From Turnera subulata (lineage: Eukaryota; Streptophyta; Magnoliopsida; Malpighiales; Passifloraceae): a stretch of 64,000 nt of DNA. The position numbers were made by a program, and so were the translations under genes. The notes under the pieces were generated by a model. The model was not told where the DNA came from. It did not search any database and saw nothing but the letters and a program-made list of their open reading frames with translations. The stretch spans positions 26,501 to 90,500 of the forward strand of contig JAKUCV010004275.1 of assembly GCA_028386065.3 (NCBI GenBank). The letters are read 5' to 3'. The first letter of the stretch is position 1. Each line of letters starts with the position of its first letter. Positions 61,462-64,000 of this stretch are shown in pieces.

Positions 61462-64000
61462 ATGGCTCATCATCATAAGGTGGCATATAGGCATATGCCA
61501 CTATTAGTTCTTACTTTGATATGCTATTATTTTGTCACCTCATCCTGCGAAACTGATGCTGAAATCCTCATCGACTTCAAGAATTCTCTTACCAATAGCT
61601 CTGCCTTGTACAACTGGAACCCAGATGTCAGTCCATGCAATCTCGACACACCAAATTGGATTGGCTTGAGGTGCAACAATGATAGTTCCATAGACAAGTT
61701 GCTGCTGGAAAGCATGGGCCTGACGGGCCGGATTGACATAGACATCCTAGTGGGCCTGCCAAAGCTGAGAACTATAAGTTTCATGAACAATGCCCTTGAC
61801 GGCCCAATGCCTCCAGTGAAAAAGCTTACTTCCTTGAAAAACTTGTACCTGTCCAATAATCGGTTCTCGGGGAAAATTAGCGGGGATGCCTTTGCCGGTA
61901 TGAATTCATTGAAGGAAGTCTACTTGGCGAATAATCAGTTTGTGGGGGAAATCCCGAAGTCGCTGGCTGCACTACCTAAGCTGTCCAAATTGAGCATAGA
62001 AGGGAATCAATTTGAGGGCAAAATTCCGGATTTTAAACAAGATCTTTCACTGTTCAATGCTGCAAATAACCATCTAGATGGTCAGATTCCTGCTAGTCTC
62101 GCCAAATTTGATGCTAGCTCGTTTGCAGGTAGGCGATTGTTGGTTACCGTTTTCTTTATAAATACTTTTCCTTCCATTACCAACTTGATGTTACCGTTTC
62201 CCGCTAGATAATAGTTTGATAAAATACAGGTTGGTTTAAGTAATTTGACATTTTAGCATAAAAAGGTAATCTGACATTTTGAACTCCTTAAACTTTAAAT
62301 AAAGTCTTAATGGAGAAAATCAAAGCAGGGTCCAATGAAGAAAAAAACAATATTACATATAAAAATGCCCTCTTAACAAATAGATCTACCTTAAAACAAT
62401 CTAAAATAGCATTCCATAGGTTAAATATTTATGTGATAACCAATGAGCTATAAATTAAGTGGAATGAGTTCGTTTTTGGCTGAAAGTATAAATTTGTCCG
62501 ATTTCAGTATCCGAATTAATAGAAATTTTCTGTATACACAATGATTCGGATTCTGACTTAAGCAGAACTAAATTGATTACCCACTCCCTATATTTTCGTT
62601 AAAATTTTTCTTTGATAGATGACAGTGTCTAATTCACTAATTACGCTTTCCTTGGATAAAAAAGCTATTTTATTTCGACATAATTAACGTTGAAGCAATC
62701 AAAATCAGGAAACAAAGGGCTATGTGGAAAGCCACTTCTCCAATGCAAATCCTCCAAGAAGAAGAAGTACATTATAATCGGGGTGATAGCAGCAGCCGTG
62801 CTCGCATTGGCTGCTATTGTCGTATTGGGCTTCATCTGCGGGCGCGGAAACAAAAAAACCCAATCAAAGCAGGCCCAGGAGACTAGAGCCCCAAAGAAGT
62901 TCATGGTTCACGGTATGGGCCCAAAGGCAGTAGTCCAATCACCACCAGACCAGGCTGTAAGGAAGGAAGTTGAGAATGGGAAGTTGCATTTTGTAAGATA
63001 CGACAGGGACAGGTTTGAGTTGCAAGACCTACTTAGGGCCTCCGCTGAGGTTTTGGGCAGTGGTACTTTTGGGTCATCTTACAAGGCAGTCCTGTTAAAT
63101 GGGCCTGCAATGGTTGTCAAGAGGTTTAGGCACATGACCAATGTAGGCAAGGAAGAATTTCATGAGCACATGAGAAGACTTGGAACTTTGTCACACCCGA
63201 ACTTGCTACCATTAGTGGCGTATTATTACAGGAAAGAAGAAAAGCTCCTGGTTTCTGACTTCATTGAAAATGGCAGCTTGGCTAGTCATCTTCACGGTAA
63301 TTAATTTTTGTTCTTACAATTAAATGGAAGTACTCATCTTTGTATGCATATCTTTTCTATATGGAAGTACTCATCTACTAATGTGATGTATTAGGGAAGC
63401 GTGCTCCAGGACAAGCTGGGCTTGACTGGCCAACTCGTTTGAAGATCATCAAAGGAGTGGCTCAAGGATTGGCTTACCTCTACAAGGAGTTTCCTAACTT
63501 TGCTCTGCCTCATGGCCATCTAAAATCCGCCAATATTCTTCTAGACCACACATTCGTGCCTCTCTTGGCAGATTATGCACTGGTGCCCGTTTCAGACAAA
63601 GACCACGCTCAAGAAGTCATGGTAGCCTACAAGTCCCCTGAGTTCACAAAGTATGACCGGACAACAAGAAAGACCGACGTGTGGTGTCTTGGAATCCTCA
63701 TTCTTGAAATGCTGACCGGCAAGTTCCCGGCAAATTATCTGAAACAAGGAAAGGGCCCGGATACGGATTTGGCGACGTGGGTCAACTCGGTTGTCAGGGA
63801 GGAGTGGACGGGAGAGGTGTTTGATAAGGACATGAAAGGGACCAAGAACGGGGAGGGTGAGATGCTGAAGCTGTTGAAGATTGGGATGTGCTGCTGTGAG
63901 TGGAACGTGGAGAGGAGGTGGGATTTGAAGGAGGCTGTGGTCAAGATTGAGGAGTTGAAGGAGAGAGACAACGATGTTGATGACTACAGTTCTTACAATA
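61462..64000 (+). CDS. Pollen receptor-like kinase (PRK, LRR-RLK III), cut by right edge
   Basis: A predicted plasma-membrane receptor; PRKs act in pollen-tube growth and cue perception with ROP-GEFs. Exons 61462-62128, 62709-63296 and 63395 onward give 620 residues before the edge. In order come a signal peptide (1-29), an LRR N-cap (S-P-C-N), about five LRRs (70-215), a transmembrane segment (about 244-265, I-I-I-G-V-I-A-A-A-V-L), a basic juxtamembrane part, and the kinase domain. The glycine loop (G-S-G-T-F-G from 339) and Lys360 are present. However, the H-R-D motif reads H-G-H (458-460), so the catalytic Asp is missing, and D-F-G reads D-Y-A (478-480). This atypical pattern is usual in PRKs and suggests weak or no catalysis. 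The 3' end and stop codon are outside the window. Confidence 0.9.

Noticed and set aside
1..64000. CRISPR arrays, prophage, operons or bacterial systems
   Set aside because: Spliced plant genes and plant transposons throughout; no regularly spaced repeats or bacterial genes seen.

Overview
The window is nuclear DNA of a flowering plant, almost certainly a eudicot. Genes are split by GT-AG introns, intergenic DNA is AT-rich with poly-T tracts, and the transposon families (LINE, hAT, SINE-like) and every recognised protein are of plant type. I cannot name the species. Twelve complete or nearly complete protein genes, one duplicated gene fragment, one tRNA gene and several mobile elements can be supported. 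Exon coordinates were built by hand from splice sites and reading-frame continuity, without transcripts.

Layout: 1-1440 is the 3' end of a LINE. 3659-10346 (+) is a 16-exon plasma-membrane H+-ATPase. 11192-11894 is a hAT-like non-autonomous element. 12287-16847 (-) is a 12-exon CENP-O kinetochore gene. 19072-20331 (+) is an intronless SAGA subunit ADA1 gene. 22848-25206 (-) is a RING-H2 E3 ligase gene. 25.2-31.4 kb holds its leader and a long AT-rich spacer. 32273-33775 (+) is a plant calmodulin-binding-domain protein. 34977-35360 (-) is a small DUF761 gene. 36299-38136 (-) is mitochondrial ribosomal protein bL28m. 38916-43518 (-) is a 12-exon PPR-CBS gene with an apparent one-base frameshift. 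48024-49145 (+) is the F-box/kelch gene AFR. 54245-56131 (+) is a two-exon trihelix gene. 56467-56539 (-) is tRNA-Arg(ACG). 57492-59040 (-) is a DUF3537 membrane protein. 61462 to the right edge (+) is a pollen receptor-like kinase, cut by the window.

The genes are not an operon or one pathway. From memory their order resembles Arabidopsis segments near At2g24520-At2g24540 (AHA5, ADA1, AFR), At4g31440-At4g31460 (ADA1, RING, L28) and At5g10650-At5g10710 (RING, CaM-binding, PPR-CBS, CENP-O). This would make the window an unfractionated ancestral block that Arabidopsis split among duplicated chromosomes.

The most interesting region is 49361-55129. The promoter and first exon of the trihelix gene occur twice, nearly identically. 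The second copy has a 2344-bp hAT element in its promoter with an exact 8-bp target duplication, and the first copy shows the empty site. The element carries exons and introns of a serine palmitoyltransferase (LCB2) gene, so it is a Pack-hAT. The two copies are joined through a truncated transposon and a single N. This suggests that two haplotypes have been stitched together, although a real tandem duplication remains possible.
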